Counted from the first letter of the stretch, positions 13,664 through 24,450 are shown. The stretch is 64,000 bases of DNA from Alphaproteobacteria bacterium (GCA_016869975.1 VGCZ01000023.1:1-64000); one strand, 5' to 3'. The notes: generated from the letters alone by a model not told the origin. Translations and numbers: made by a program.

Positions 13664-14787
13664 GCCGCCTCCCCCAACCCGGCGCGCTCGCGCGTCAGCG
13701 CCAGCAGCATGCCGACCGCGAGCGCCACCGAGATCGCCGAGGAGCCGCCATAGGAGATGAATGGCAGGGTCATGCCCTTGGCCGGCATCAGCTGGATGGT
13801 CGAGGCGAAGTTGATCGCCGCCTGCAGGCCGAACTGGATGGCGAGCCCGCTGGCCGCCAGCATGATGAACAGGCTGGTCTCCTTCATCGAGCGTGCCAGC
13901 GAGCGCAGCACCACGAAGACGAACAGCGCGACGATGAACAGGCAGGTGATCAGGCCGAACTCCTCGCCGGCCACCGCCATGACGAAGTCGGTATGGGCGT
14001 CCGGCAAAAGCGCCTTCACCGTGCCTTCGCCCGGTCCCCGGCCGAACAGGCCGCCGCTGCCGAAGGCGTCGAGCGACATGGTGACCTGATAGTTGTCGCC
14101 AGAATCCGGATAGATGAAGCGATCGATGCGGCTTTGCACGTGCGGGAAGGCGAGGTAGGCGCCAACCATCGACACCATCGCGCCGATCGCGCCGAAGCCG
14201 ACGACCCAGACCGGCATGCCGGCGAGGAAGAACTGCGCCGACCACACGGCGGCGACGACGATGGTCATGCCGAGATCCGGCTGGCCGACCAGCAGGCCCA
14301 TGACGAACAGGAACAGCACGGTCGCCAGCAGATAGCCGGGAAAGGACGGGTTGAGCTTCTTCTGGGCGAAGAGCCAGGCCGAGATCACCACCAGGCTCGG
14401 CTTGACGAACTCCGACGGCTGCAACGTGCCGAAGCCGGGCAAGGACAGCCAGCGGCGCGCGCCCTTGATTTCCGTGCCGATCACGTAGGTGCCGATCAGA
14501 CCGACCACGCTGGCGGCGAAGACCAGCAGCGCGACGCGTCGGACCATGCGCGGCGAGGCCATCGAGGCGACCAGCAGCACGCCCAACGCGAGCGGCAGGA
14601 ACATCAGCTGGCGGCGCACGAAGTGGAACGACTCGGCGCCGATGCGCTCGGCGGCCGGCGGCGAGGCCGCCATGGTCATCAAGATGCCCAGCGCCATGAT
14701 CACCAGGACGGCGCCGAGGGTCCAGCGATCGACCGTCCACCACCAGCGGCCGACGACCGACGTGTCGTTGCGCGAGAGCGTGATCAT
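13660..14787 (-). CDS. ftsW: Lipid II polymerase / division protein FtsW
   Basis: The SEDS-family septal glycosyltransferase that partners FtsI. The 375-residue protein has about ten hydrophobic segments. It carries the SEDS signatures QPDLGMTIVVAAVW, GSGGLFGRGPGEG, PDAHTDFVMAVAGEEFG and FISYGGSSAISVALAVGMLL. The ATG at 14787 overlaps the murD stop. Its position between murD and murG supports FtsW rather than RodA. Confidence 0.97.
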   Translation of the reverse strand: MITLSRNDTSVVGRWWWTVDRWTLGAVLVIMALGILMTMAASPPAAERIGAESFHFVRRQLMFLPLALGVLLVASMASPRMVRRVALLVFAASVVGLIGTYVIGTEIKGARRWLSLPGFGTLQPSEFVKPSLVVISAWLFAQKKLNPSFPGYLLATVLFLFVMGLLVGQPDLGMTIVVAAVWSAQFFLAGMPVWVVGFGAIGAMVSMVGAYLAFPHVQSRIDRFIYPDSGDNYQVTMSLDAFGSGGLFGRGPGEGTVKALLPDAHTDFVMAVAGEEFGLITCLFIVALFVFVVLRSLARSMKETSLFIMLAASGLAIQFGLQAAINFASTIQLMPAKGMTLPFISYGGSSAISVALAVGMLLALTRERAGLGEAA

Positions 14788-16172
14788 GCCGCCGCTCCCG
14801 TCTCGACCATGGCGCCCGGCAGCGCCCGCGCCATGGCGCGGAAGGCATCGCCGCGCGCCTCGAAACTCGCCCACTGGTCGTAGGACGCGCAGGCCGGCGA
14901 CAGCAGCACCACCGCGCCGGCGCGCCGCTCGCGCTGCGCCATGGCGTGCGCCTGGTCGAGCGCGGTCCTCAGATCGCCCGAGCGCGTATAGGGCACGCGA
15001 CCCTCGAGCGTGGCCGCGAAAGGCTCGCTCGACGCGCCGACGAGGAAGGCGTGCACGACGCGCGGGAACCACCGCGACAGCGGCGCGATGCCCTCGGCTT
15101 TCGCCGTGCCGCCGACGATCCAGTAGATCGTGTCGTAGGCGGCCAGCGCCTTGTCGGTGGCGTCGGCGTTGGTCGCCTTGCTGTCGTTGATGTAGACGAT
15201 GTCGCCCACGACGGCGACGCGCTCCTGGCGATGCGCCAGGCCCGGATAGCTGCGCAACCCCTGTTCCACCAGCCTCGCCGACAGGCCGAGCGCGCGACAC
15301 GCCGCCCACGCCGCTGCGGCGTTCTGCCAGTTGTGCGCCCCGGGCAAGGTCTTGATGCCGCGCAGATCGACCGTCGCGCCGTCGCCGGCGTCGCGCAGGA
15401 TGCCGGCGTCGACCGACACGCCGGCCGGCGTACCGCCCTTCACCGTGATTCCGATCGTCTTGCGCCCAGTGGCGAGGCGAAGCGCCTCGGCTTGCGACGC
15501 CTCGTCGTCGACGCCGACCACGGCGACATCCGTTGACCGCTGATTGTCGAAGATGTGGCGCTTGGCGGCGATGTAGCCCGCGAGGTCTCCGTGGCGATCG
15601 ATGTGATCGGGCGTGATGTTCAGCCAGACGGCGACGTCGAAGCGCAGGCTGGGCACCAGCTCGAGCTGGAACGACGACATCTCCAGCACGTAGACGCCGT
15701 CGGCGCCGAGCGGCCGGAAATCCAGCGCCGCCGGTCCGAGATTGCCGCCGATCTCGCAGTCGACGCCCGCCGTGCGCAGGATATGGCCGATCAGCGCCGT
15801 CGTCGTCGACTTGCCGTTGGTGCCAGTGATGCCGACGAAGCGCGCCTTGGAACCGCTCAGCGCCAGCAGCTCGATATCGCCGATCAACGGCACACCGGCT
15901 GCCTTCGCCGCCGCCGCCGCCGGGTGCGGCTTGGGAAAGGAATGCGGAATACCGGGGCTCATCACCAACCCGGCGACGCCGGACCAGTCGATGCCCGCGG
16001 GATCGACGATGCGCACGCCTTCGGCGGCCAGCGCCTGGCGCCTGGCGGCGTTGTCGTCCCATGCCGTGAAGTGCATCCCCGCCGCCTTCAGCGCGCGCGC
16101 CGCCGCGAGGCCGCTGCGGGCGAGCCCGAGCACCACGAAGCGCGAACCTTTGACGGCGGAGAGGTCGATCAT
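14784..16172 (-). CDS. murD: UDP-N-acetylmuramoylalanine--D-glutamate ligase MurD
   Basis: Adds D-Glu to UDP-MurNAc-L-Ala. The 462-residue Mur ligase has the N-terminal Rossmann segment FVVLGLARSGLAAARAL, the ATP loop GITGTNGKSTTTALIG, NITPDHIDRHG and VYINDSKATNADAT. The C-terminal LLSPACASYDQW segment is the classic MurD ending. It is seven bases downstream of mraY. Confidence 0.97.
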   Translation of the reverse strand: MIDLSAVKGSRFVVLGLARSGLAAARALKAAGMHFTAWDDNAARRQALAAEGVRIVDPAGIDWSGVAGLVMSPGIPHSFPKPHPAAAAAKAAGVPLIGDIELLALSGSKARFVGITGTNGKSTTTALIGHILRTAGVDCEIGGNLGPAALDFRPLGADGVYVLEMSSFQLELVPSLRFDVAVWLNITPDHIDRHGDLAGYIAAKRHIFDNQRSTDVAVVGVDDEASQAEALRLATGRKTIGITVKGGTPAGVSVDAGILRDAGDGATVDLRGIKTLPGAHNWQNAAAAWAACRALGLSARLVEQGLRSYPGLAHRQERVAVVGDIVYINDSKATNADATDKALAAYDTIYWIVGGTAKAEGIAPLSRWFPRVVHAFLVGASSEPFAATLEGRVPYTRSGDLRTALDQAHAMAQRERRAGAVVLLSPACASYDQWASFEARGDAFRAMARALPGAMVETGAAA

Positions 16173-16179
16173 CGGGCTC

Positions 16180-17271
<1,092 letters not shown>

Positions 17272-17277
17272 GTCCGT

Positions 17278-18714
17278 TCAGCCCTTTCCCGGTCCGCCGC
17301 GCACCGCACCCATCGCCAGGATGGCGTCGACGACCACTTTCATCTTCGAGCCCAGCGAGCCCTTGACCGCCACGACGTCGCCAGCGCGCAGTCCTTCGAC
17401 CACGCGCTGCGCCAGTCGCGCCGAATCGATCGCATGGATCGCGCGCAGCGACGCCGGCAGCGCCGCCCGCAGCTTCTCCATGTTCGGCCCGCAGGTGAAA
17501 ACCTGCGAGACGCCGGCCGCCTCGATATCGGGCGCCAGCCCGACATGCGCCGCCTCGGCCTCGGCGCCGAGTTCGAGCATGTCGCCCAACACCAGCACGC
17601 GGCGGCCACCGGCCGCGGGCCTCGCCATCGCGACGTTCGACAGCATGGCGCGCACCGCGATCGGGCTGGCGTTGTAGCTCTCATCGATCAGCTCGATGTC
17701 GCCGCCGCGCAGCGCCACGAGGCGACGCGCGCCGCGCCCGGCCGGCGGCGAAACGCTGGCCAGCGCCGCCGCCGCCGCCCCCACGTCGGCGCCCAGCGCC
17801 TCGACCGTGGCCAGCACGGCGAGGCTGTCGCGCGCCCAGTGCAGGCCCGGCGCGCCGACGCGATAGCGAAGTTCGCGGCCCAGGACCAGCGTCGCAACGT
17901 CGCTGCCGTTCACATCTGTTCCACAGGCCGTCAGGCGCACGTCGGCGGCGACGTCCTCTCCGAAGCTGATGATCCGCTGGACGCCATGGCCGCGCGCGAT
18001 GGCCGCCAACGCGTCGAAATGCGGCGAATCGCGTTCGAGGATGGCGGTGCCGCCGGCCGAGCCGGCGAAGATCTGGCCTTTCTCGCGCATGATGGCGTCG
18101 ATCGTGCCGAAATGCTCGATATGCACCGGCTGGACCGTGGTGATGATGGCCACGTCGGCGCGCACCATGCGCGCCAGCGGCTCGATCTCACCGGGATGGT
18201 TGGTGCCGACCTCAAAGATGCCGAAGCGCGCATCGACTGGCAGGCGTGCCAGGGTCACCGGCACCCCGATATGGTTGTTGAAGCTCGCGGCGGCGGCATG
18301 TGTGGGACCCTGGCGCGACAGCACGTGGCGCAGCGCGTCCTTGGTGCTGGTCTTGCCGACGCTGCCGGTGACCGCGATCGCCTTGGCCAGGGATCGCGCG
18401 CGCGCCACCACGCCCATCGCCGCCAACGCCTTCAACGAGTCCGCGACACGCAGCAGCGGTCCGCCGGCGGCCTCGACCGTGAGCGTCGGGTCATCGACGA
18501 GCGCGGCGGCGGCACCGCGCGCGAAGGCGTTGGACACGAAGGCGTGGCCATCGCGATCGCCGCGCAAGGCGACGAACAGATCGTCGCGTTCCAGCGTGCG
18601 GGTGTCGATAGCGATGCCCGATGCCAGCCACGCCGGCCCCAGCGCGAGGCCGCCAGTCGCCGCCTGCGCGTCGACGCTGGTCCACAGCGGGCGCCTGACG
18701 AAGCCGACGCTCAT
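17278..18714 (-). CDS. murF: UDP-MurNAc-tripeptide D-Ala-D-Ala ligase MurF
   Basis: Adds the D-Ala-D-Ala made by Ddl to the stem peptide. The 478-residue Mur ligase has the N-terminal substrate region (SGIAIDTRTLERDDLFVAL), the ATP loop AVTGSVGKTSTKDAL, the motif EVGTNHPGEIEPLA and DESYNASPIAVRAML. The ATG overlaps the murE stop (ATGA). Confidence 0.96.
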   Translation of the reverse strand: MSVGFVRRPLWTSVDAQAATGGLALGPAWLASGIAIDTRTLERDDLFVALRGDRDGHAFVSNAFARGAAAALVDDPTLTVEAAGGPLLRVADSLKALAAMGVVARARSLAKAIAVTGSVGKTSTKDALRHVLSRQGPTHAAAASFNNHIGVPVTLARLPVDARFGIFEVGTNHPGEIEPLARMVRADVAIITTVQPVHIEHFGTIDAIMREKGQIFAGSAGGTAILERDSPHFDALAAIARGHGVQRIISFGEDVAADVRLTACGTDVNGSDVATLVLGRELRYRVGAPGLHWARDSLAVLATVEALGADVGAAAAALASVSPPAGRGARRLVALRGGDIELIDESYNASPIAVRAMLSNVAMARPAAGGRRVLVLGDMLELGAEAEAAHVGLAPDIEAAGVSQVFTCGPNMEKLRAALPASLRAIHAIDSARLAQRVVEGLRAGDVVAVKGSLGSKMKVVVDAILAMGAVRGGPGKG

Positions 18715-20192
18715 GCCGCCGCCCCCGTCGCGCGACCGCCCGACAGCTCGCGCACGACCTCGGCGTCGTCGAAGGGATGCGTCACGTCGCCGATGGTCTG
18801 GCCGCGCTCGTGGCCCTTGCCAGCGACAACAACAAGATCATCGGCGCCGCGCGCCGCGTCGAGCGCCGCCGCGATCGCCGCGCGCCTTCCGTCAATCACC
18901 TCATGCACGTGAGCAGCGCCATCAGGCACGCCGCGCATGATCTCGCGACGGATATCGGCCGGCGCCTCGCTGCGCGGATTGTCGTCGGTCACAAAGACAA
19001 GATCGGAAAGACGCGCGGCGATGCCGCCCATGACCGGCCGCTTGGCACGATCGCGATCGCCGCCGCAGCCGAAGACCACGATCAGCCGACCGCGCGTGAA
19101 AGGCCGCATGGTGCGCAGCACGATCTCCAGCGCGTCGGGCTTGTGCGCGTAATCGACATAGACCGCCGCGCCCGAGCGCGCGCGGCCGACCATTTCCATA
19201 CGGCCGGGCGCGCCGCGCAGGCCGCCCAGCGTCGCCACGGCACGATCCACGTCGTCACCGGCGGCGATCACCAGGCCGAGCGCCGCCAGCGCGTTGGCGG
19301 CCATGAAGTCGCCGATCAGCGGCAGCTCGACCGCGTACGATCGCCCAAACAGCGAAAGCGTCAGCGACTGCCCCCGCGTCAACGGCGTCGCCCGCTCGAG
19401 CTTCAGCTCGCGGCCGGCCGCGCCGTAGGTCCACACCCGCACGCCACGTCGCCGGCAGATCTCGGCCAGCGCGACGGCGCGATCGGAATCGGCGTTGATC
19501 ACCGCGGTGCCGTCGGGCGCCAGCAGGTCGGTGAACAGCCGGGTCTTGGCCGCGAAGTACGCGTCCATGCTCGGGTGGTAGTCGAGATGCTCGTGCGTAA
19601 GGTTGGTGAAGGCGGCGGCGCGCGGGCTCACGCCATCGAGGCGGAACTGATCGAGACCATGGCTCGACGCCTCCATCGCCACGCGGTCGACGCCAGCGCG
19701 CGCGAGGCTGGCGAGATCGGCGTGCAGCGCCACCGGATCGGGCGTCGTCAGCCCCGACGGCCTGCTGAGCGCCGGCGAGACGATACCCAACGTGCCAACG
19801 CTGGCGGCGGGATGGCCGAGCGCGGTCCAGATCTGGCGCGTAAAATCGGCGGTCGAGGTCTTTCCGTTCGTGCCGGTGATGGCGACGATGGTCGAGGGCT
19901 GCGCGCCGGCGAAGGCCCGGGCGATCCGGGCCAGGGCGCGGCGCGGCTCCGCGTCGCGCAGCACCATGATGCCGTCGGGAACGCCGTCGAGCACGGCGTC
20001 GCGCCCGGCGAGGATGGCGATTGCGCCCGAACGCACGGCCTGCGCGACGAAGCGCGCGCCGTCGACCTTGCTGCCAGGCAGCGCCGCGAACAGATAGCCC
20101 GGCCTGACCGCGCGCGAATCCGCCGTCACACCGGCGATCTCGCGGTCCGAGGCGCGGTCGAGGCTGATCGGCAGGAGTTCGCTCAAACGCAA
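18711..20192 (-). CDS. murE: UDP-MurNAc-tripeptide synthetase MurE (meso-DAP adding)
   Basis: Adds meso-diaminopimelate to the stem. The ATP loop GTNGKTS lies at about residues 107-113. The DNPR motif (TDDNPRSEAP) is the marker of meso-DAP specificity in this family, and AGKGHERGQ is present. I chose the TTG at 20192 (protein start MRLSELLP, 493 aa) because GGGAGG sits eight bases upstream and family members begin at this point. No ATG fits here: the next in-frame ATG upstream is inside ftsI and would add low-complexity Arg/Pro sequence. The start lies one base after the ftsI stop. Confidence 0.95.
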   Translation of the reverse strand: MRLSELLPISLDRASDREIAGVTADSRAVRPGYLFAALPGSKVDGARFVAQAVRSGAIAILAGRDAVLDGVPDGIMVLRDAEPRRALARIARAFAGAQPSTIVAITGTNGKTSTADFTRQIWTALGHPAASVGTLGIVSPALSRPSGLTTPDPVALHADLASLARAGVDRVAMEASSHGLDQFRLDGVSPRAAAFTNLTHEHLDYHPSMDAYFAAKTRLFTDLLAPDGTAVINADSDRAVALAEICRRRGVRVWTYGAAGRELKLERATPLTRGQSLTLSLFGRSYAVELPLIGDFMAANALAALGLVIAAGDDVDRAVATLGGLRGAPGRMEMVGRARSGAAVYVDYAHKPDALEIVLRTMRPFTRGRLIVVFGCGGDRDRAKRPVMGGIAARLSDLVFVTDDNPRSEAPADIRREIMRGVPDGAAHVHEVIDGRRAAIAAALDAARGADDLVVVAGKGHERGQTIGDVTHPFDDAEVVRELSGGRATGAAA

Positions 20193-20193
20193 C

Positions 20194-22053
20194 TCAACGG
20201 CCTCCCGGCTGCGGGGTGGTGCCGAGGATCTGGTCGATCGTCGTGCCGGCGGTCTTCGCCGCGGCGGGCTTGGTCGCCGCGGGCGGCGGCGCCGGCGCCT
20301 GCGCCGGCTTCGCGGCCTCGCGCGCCGCCGCGGCATCGCTCGCTGCCATGGCCTTGGCGGCCGCCGCCGGATCGACCGGCGGAATACCATACAGCACGGT
20401 GATGCGTTCGATGATCGCCTTCACCGAGGGCGCCGCCACCCAGCCGCCGGTGGCGTGGCCGCCGGTTTCCTTGGTGCCCTTGGGCTCGTCGATCGACACC
20501 ATCACGACGTAGCGCGGCGCGCGCATGGGAAAGGCGCCGACAAAGGAGCTGATCAGCGCTTTCTCGCGATACCCCGACTTGCCCGGCTTTTCCGCCGTCC
20601 CGGTCTTGCCGCCGACTTCGTAGCCCGGCACGTCGGCCGACTTGCCGGTGCCCTCCGACACTACCAGCCGCAACATTTCCCGCATTTGCTGCGAGGTCCG
20701 CGGCTGGATCACCCGAACGCCGACCTCGGCGGCCCTGGGGCCGTCGCGCTTCAACAAGGTCGGCGGATGGTAGATGCCGCCGTTGATCATCGCCGCCGTG
20801 CCCGACACGACGTGCAGCGGCGTCACCGACATGCCGTGGCCGAAGGCGATCGTCAGCAGGTTGATCTTGCGCCAATGCTTGGGAAAGAGCGGCCGGCCGA
20901 CTTCCGGCAGCTCGACCGGCAGCGGCTTGAGGAAGCCGATCTTGTCGTAGAAGGCGCGCTGGCCCTCGACGCCGAGTTCCAGCGCCATCTTGGCGGAGCC
21001 GATATTGGACGAGAACTTGAAGATGTCGGAGACCGACATCACGCGGTGCTGACCGTGATAGTCGTTGATGGTGAAGCGGTCGATCTTGATGGGCTCGCGC
21101 GCGTCGAAGGCCGAGGCCGGGGTGAAGCGCCCGGTGTCGAGCACCATCGCGGTGTTGAAGATCTTGAAGGTCGAGCCCTGCTCATAGACGCCAAGCGTCG
21201 AGCGGTTGAACAGCGCCTCGGGCGATATCGTGCGATGCTTGTTGGGGTCGTAGGCCGGCAGCGAAGCCAGCGCCAGGACCTCGCCGGTGTTGGCGTCCAT
21301 CACGGCGGCGGTGGCGCCGATCGCCGAGAATTTCTGCACGGCGCGCGCCAGCTCCTGCTCGACGAAGCGTTGCAGGCGCATGTCGATCGAAAGGGTGAGC
21401 TTCTCGCCCTGGCGCAGGCGCTGGTCGAAGGTCCTCTCGATGCCGGCGACGCCGGTGTTGTCGACATCGGTGTAGCCCAGGATGTGCGGCGCGATGGCGC
21501 CCTGCGGGAAGATTCGTCGCTCCTGGTTCTGGAACTCGAAGCCGGGCAGGCCCAGGCGATTGACCGCGTCCTGCTCGCGCGGGCTGAGCGCGCGCTTGAC
21601 CCACACCCAGCTCTTGCCGGACTCGAGCTTCTCGCGGATGTCGTCGGGCTTGAATTCGGGCAGCACGGACGAGAGCTTGCGCGAGGCCTCGTCGACGTCG
21701 ATCACCTGGCGCGGATTGACGAACAGCGAGGCCACGGGCAGCGAGGTCGCCATGATCACGCCGTTGCGGTCGACGATCTCCGCGCGCTCCGCCCGCACCG
21801 TGTTGCCGGCCACCGCCGTGCCCGGACCGCCGCCCTCGCCCGCCTCGCGCAGCAGCGAAACATGCGCCATACGCAGCGCGATCACGCCGAACAGTACGAC
21901 GAACAGCGCGCCGGCGATCGACAGGCGCGAGCGCGCGATGTCGAGCGCGTCGCGCGGCGCGGCCGTTGGGCGGCTGGGAACGGACAGTGGGTCGTCGACC
22001 GTGGGCGCCTCGACATCGTCGGCCGGACGACGGCGCCACAGCCGCGCGATCAC
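20194..22053 (-). CDS. ftsI: Septal transpeptidase FtsI (PBP3)
   Basis: The class B penicillin-binding protein that crosslinks septal peptidoglycan. The 619-residue protein has a short cytoplasmic tail, one membrane anchor at about residues 45-62 and a pedestal domain. The transpeptidase domain has SxxK as STFK (294-297), SSN (348-350) and KTGT (483-486). The tail after about residue 575 is Ala/Pro-rich. The start is GTG, overlapping the ftsL stop as GTGA. Confidence 0.97.
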   Translation of the reverse strand: MIARLWRRRPADDVEAPTVDDPLSVPSRPTAAPRDALDIARSRLSIAGALFVVLFGVIALRMAHVSLLREAGEGGGPGTAVAGNTVRAERAEIVDRNGVIMATSLPVASLFVNPRQVIDVDEASRKLSSVLPEFKPDDIREKLESGKSWVWVKRALSPREQDAVNRLGLPGFEFQNQERRIFPQGAIAPHILGYTDVDNTGVAGIERTFDQRLRQGEKLTLSIDMRLQRFVEQELARAVQKFSAIGATAAVMDANTGEVLALASLPAYDPNKHRTISPEALFNRSTLGVYEQGSTFKIFNTAMVLDTGRFTPASAFDAREPIKIDRFTINDYHGQHRVMSVSDIFKFSSNIGSAKMALELGVEGQRAFYDKIGFLKPLPVELPEVGRPLFPKHWRKINLLTIAFGHGMSVTPLHVVSGTAAMINGGIYHPPTLLKRDGPRAAEVGVRVIQPRTSQQMREMLRLVVSEGTGKSADVPGYEVGGKTGTAEKPGKSGYREKALISSFVGAFPMRAPRYVVMVSIDEPKGTKETGGHATGGWVAAPSVKAIIERITVLYGIPPVDPAAAAKAMAASDAAAAREAAKPAQAPAPPPAATKPAAAKTAGTTIDQILGTTPQPGGR

Positions 22054-22601
22054 CGACGACCTCCAATCGCCGGTGGTGTCGCAGGCGCCGCCGGGGGCGG
22101 CGGCGTGGCAGCTGGTTGCGACGGCGGCTCATCCTCGTCGATACCCGAGGTCACGGGCTCGGCGACCGCTGGCTTGGCCGGTGAAGGACTGGAGGCTGGC
22201 GTTTTCACGCCAGCCTCCGTTCGCGCCGCGGCGGGGCGAGGAATCGCCGACGCTGAGGGGGCGTCGGCCTTTGAGGGGGCGTCCGACCCGGATTTTCCGG
22301 TGTCTGTGGCGATCGCCCCGCCCGCGCGCCGCGGCGGAATCTGGTTGATGGCGCCGATCTGGCGCATCGTGATGGGTTGCAGACGGATGTACTTGGCGTT
22401 GAGCGCCTCGATGCGGTTGACCTCGCCGAGATGCGCCCACTCCACCCGAAGGATGTTGGTCGCGCGCTGGTTCTCGACGATTTGCCGGTTGAGCGCCTCG
22501 AGCCGCTCCTCCAACCGCCGCTCGTGATACTTCACGACGAACAGGCCGATGCCGGTGAGGATCGCCGCGACGATCCAGAACACGACGCCGCGGTTGATCA
22601 T
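22050..22601 (-). CDS. ftsL: FtsL-like divisome protein with Pro/Ala-rich C-terminal extension
   Basis: A small bitopic protein expected to form the FtsQBL complex that activates FtsWI. The N-terminal membrane helix ([18 protein letters not shown]) is followed by a charged coiled coil (residues 25-60) and the segment [13 protein letters not shown]. The first 90 residues match the FtsL plan. The remaining 90 or so are Ala/Pro/Glu-rich low-complexity sequence not found in E. coli FtsL (121 aa). The position between rsmH and ftsI fixes the identity better than sequence similarity does. It overlaps both neighbours by four bases. Confidence 0.88.
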   Translation of the reverse strand: MINRGVVFWIVAAILTGIGLFVVKYHERRLEERLEALNRQIVENQRATNILRVEWAHLGEVNRIEALNAKYIRLQPITMRQIGAINQIPPRRAGGAIATDTGKSGSDAPSKADAPSASAIPRPAAARTEAGVKTPASSPSPAKPAVAEPVTSGIDEDEPPSQPAATPPPPAAPATPPAIGGRR

Positions 22602-23560
22602 GCCGCGCCTCCTGTTCTCTCACCGACTCGCAGCTTGGCCGAGCGCGCGCGCGGATTGCGCGCGATCTCCGCCGCGCCAGGCTCGATCGGCCGGCGCGTG
22701 ACCAGCCGCCAGCCCGGCCGGCGTGGATCGACGCGGCGCGCATCAGGGAGATGGCGCGACGGACGCGGGCCTTCCTCGGCGCGGCCGCGCAGGAAGCCCT
22801 TCACCAGGCGGTCTTCCAGCGAATGGAACGAGACGACCGCGAGCCGGCCGCCGGGCGCCAACGCGCGCTCGGCGGCGGCCAGGCCGCGCTCGAGCTCGCC
22901 CAGCTCGTCGTTCACGTGGATTCGCAACGCCTGGAAGGTGCGCGTCGCCGGATCGATCGCCGCCCGCGACGCCGCCGGCCCCAGCGCGCGACGCACGATA
23001 TCGGCGAGCTGGCCGGTGCGCTCGATGCGCGCGAGCCTGCGCGCGCCGACGATAGCGCGCGCGACGCGGCGCGACTGGCGCTCCTCGCCGTAGCGGTAGA
23101 TCAGGTCGGCGAGCTCGCCTTCCTCGGTGTCGTTGACCACGTCGGCCGCCGACGCGCCATTCGAGGACATGCGCATGTCGAGCGGACCGTCGAGGCGGAA
23201 CGAAAAGCCGCGCTCGGCGCTGTCGATCTGCATCGACGACACGCCGAGATCGAGCGTCACGCCGTCGACCGTGCCGGGCGCCACGTCGTTGGCCGCCAGC
23301 AAAGTGTCGAGGTCGCCGAAGCGGCCCTCGATCAGCCGCAGGCGACCGGCGTATTCGGCGACGAGAAGCTGGCCGGCATCGATCGCGGTGGGGTCGCGAT
23401 CGATGCCGATCACGCGGCAGGACGCCGCGCCCAGCAGCGCACGGGTGTAGCCACCCGCGCCAAAGGTGCCATCGACGAGGAGCGCGCCATCGCGCGGCGA
23501 CAGCGCGCCGACGACTTCCTCGACGAGGACGGGGACGTGAGGGACCGGCATCGCGCTCAT
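22598..23560 (-). CDS. rsmH: 16S rRNA (cytosine-1402-N4) methyltransferase RsmH
   Basis: N4-methylates C1402 of 16S rRNA with SAM (formerly MraW). The 320-residue protein starts [13 protein letters not shown]. It has the SAM loop [54 protein letters not shown] and the C-terminal [17 protein letters not shown]. The ATG at 23560 overlaps the mraZ stop (ATGA). Confidence 0.97.
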   Translation of the reverse strand: MSAMPVPHVPVLVEEVVGALSPRDGALLVDGTFGAGGYTRALLGAASCRVIGIDRDPTAIDAGQLLVAEYAGRLRLIEGRFGDLDTLLAANDVAPGTVDGVTLDLGVSSMQIDSAERGFSFRLDGPLDMRMSSNGASAADVVNDTEEGELADLIYRYGEERQSRRVARAIVGARRLARIERTGQLADIVRRALGPAASRAAIDPATRTFQALRIHVNDELGELERGLAAAERALAPGGRLAVVSFHSLEDRLVKGFLRGRAEEGPRPSRHLPDARRVDPRRPGWRLVTRRPIEPGAAEIARNPRARSAKLRVGERTGGAA

Positions 23561-24063
23561 CGCCCGTCTCCGGGCAGCGGCACGACGCGCCGGCCGGCGA
23601 TACGCGCCATGAACCGCTCGCGCTCGCGCTCGGCCTGCGTCGCCCAGGCAGCGGCGGTCCAGATCTGGAAATAGGAATTGCGGCCGACGAAGGCGAGCTG
23701 ACCGGGCTTCTCGCCGCCGCCACCAACGCCCAGCGACGACCACATCGTCGCCGGCAGCGACAATCGACCTTCGCCATCGAACGACACGTCGATCGCCACG
23801 CTCGACAAGTAGGCCGCGTCGTTGTCGCCCTCGACGAAGAGCTCGGTCTCCAGCGTGCCGGCGCGCGCTTCGCTGTCGCTGCGCAGCTTGGCCATCAGCT
23901 GGCCAAAGCCGCCTTTGCCGCGCGCGTCGATCGCGGCGTGGGTCAGCGACGGGAAGGCGATGAAGCCGTCGAAGCCGTCCTGGCTGAGATGGGCGCGCCA
24001 AGCGGCCGGGACGGAAACCCGTCCCTTGCCGTCCACCTTCATCAGGTATGTGGATAGGAACAT
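23557..24063 (-). CDS. mraZ: Transcriptional regulator MraZ
   Basis: An AbrB-fold DNA-binding protein that represses its own dcw operon in E. coli (established there). The 168-residue protein starts [19 protein letters not shown]. It has the two internal SpoVT/AbrB repeats, each with a D-x-x-G-R-(V/L)-S-(V/L)-P core (DGKGRVSVP and DGEGRLSLP). The ATG at 24063 has a G-rich ribosome site (GGGGGATGGG) just upstream. The C-terminus is extended with charged residues. It heads the dcw operon. Confidence 0.96.
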   Translation of the reverse strand: MFLSTYLMKVDGKGRVSVPAAWRAHLSQDGFDGFIAFPSLTHAAIDARGKGGFGQLMAKLRSDSEARAGTLETELFVEGDNDAAYLSSVAIDVSFDGEGRLSLPATMWSSLGVGGGGEKPGQLAFVGRNSYFQIWTAAAWATQAERERERFMARIAGRRVVPLPGDGR

Positions 24064-24147
24064 GTCCCATCCCCCATGCGCCCGGTCTTTGAGCCCCCTC
24101 CGCCCCACGCGGAACCGGTGGCATCCCACGCCGACATCGGCGGCTTA

Positions 24148-24172
24148 CGGGATATCATGGGATATCATGGGA
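24148..24172. promoter_or_regulatory. mraZ: Predicted MraZ box: three GGGA repeats at 10-bp spacing
   Basis: The + strand carries CGGGA (24148), TGGGA (24158) and TGGGA (24168), each followed by TATCA in the first two units. This gives the spacing TGGGN-N5-TGGGN-N5-TGGGN. E. coli MraZ binds direct TGGGN repeats with 5-nt spacers upstream of mraZ (established). The array starts 85 bp upstream of the mraZ ATG and overlaps the predicted -10. Here the TGGG strand is the one opposite to transcription. Confidence 0.75.
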
Positions 24173-24187
24173 AAAAGCGGGCGTCAA
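24159..24187 (-). promoter_or_regulatory. Predicted sigma70-like promoter of the dcw operon
   Basis: On the minus strand, TTGACG (24187-24182) lies 17 bases before TATCCC (24164-24159). The -35 matches the consensus well; the -10 keeps only TAT. The predicted start would give a leader of roughly 90 nt before mraZ. Overlap of the -10 with the MraZ box fits autorepression. Confidence 0.55.
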
Positions 24188-24394
24188 ACCCTTGCGTGGG
24201 CAAAAATGGACGTTTGGAGAATGGGTTAGCTTCAAACTTCTCAGGCTGGCCACCCCCGCTAATGGTGCGGCCCGATGCGGTCACCCTCTACAGCCTGCGG
24301 AAACAACGACCAAAAATACACGATGAGCATATATCACATGCGTGTCGTGGATTGAATCACGTTTCGTTCGATGCGTCGACCGGTTACGGCGCAG

Positions 24395-24436
24395 AAAAAG
24401 GGCCGCCGGGCGGCGAGACGCATCCGCCCGGCGGCC
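24395..24436 (-). terminator. Intrinsic terminator after the small exported protein gene
   Basis: On the minus strand, GGCCGCCGGGCGG (24436-24424) pairs perfectly with CCGCCCGGCGGCC (24413-24401) around a 10-base loop, followed by CTTTTTCTG. It begins 15 bases after the stop codon at 24451 and insulates the mraZ promoter from upstream transcription. Confidence 0.9.
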
Positions 24437-24450
24437 TCATACCGGCCGGC

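Larger units (their letters stand above)
24064..24450. other. Intergenic region upstream of mraZ
   Basis: A 387-bp gap without a gene, visibly more A+T-rich than its flanks between 24180 and 24370. It holds the dcw promoter and MraZ box near 24148-24187, a single GANTC site (GAATC) near 24355, and the terminator of the next gene at 24395-24436. Open frames here are short, lack ribosome sites and resemble no family. Confidence 0.7.

Noticed and set aside
20193-20390. ATG start for murE inside ftsI
   Set aside because: It would add an Arg/Pro-rich low-complexity tail; the TTG with GGGAGG at the right spacing fits the family N-terminus.
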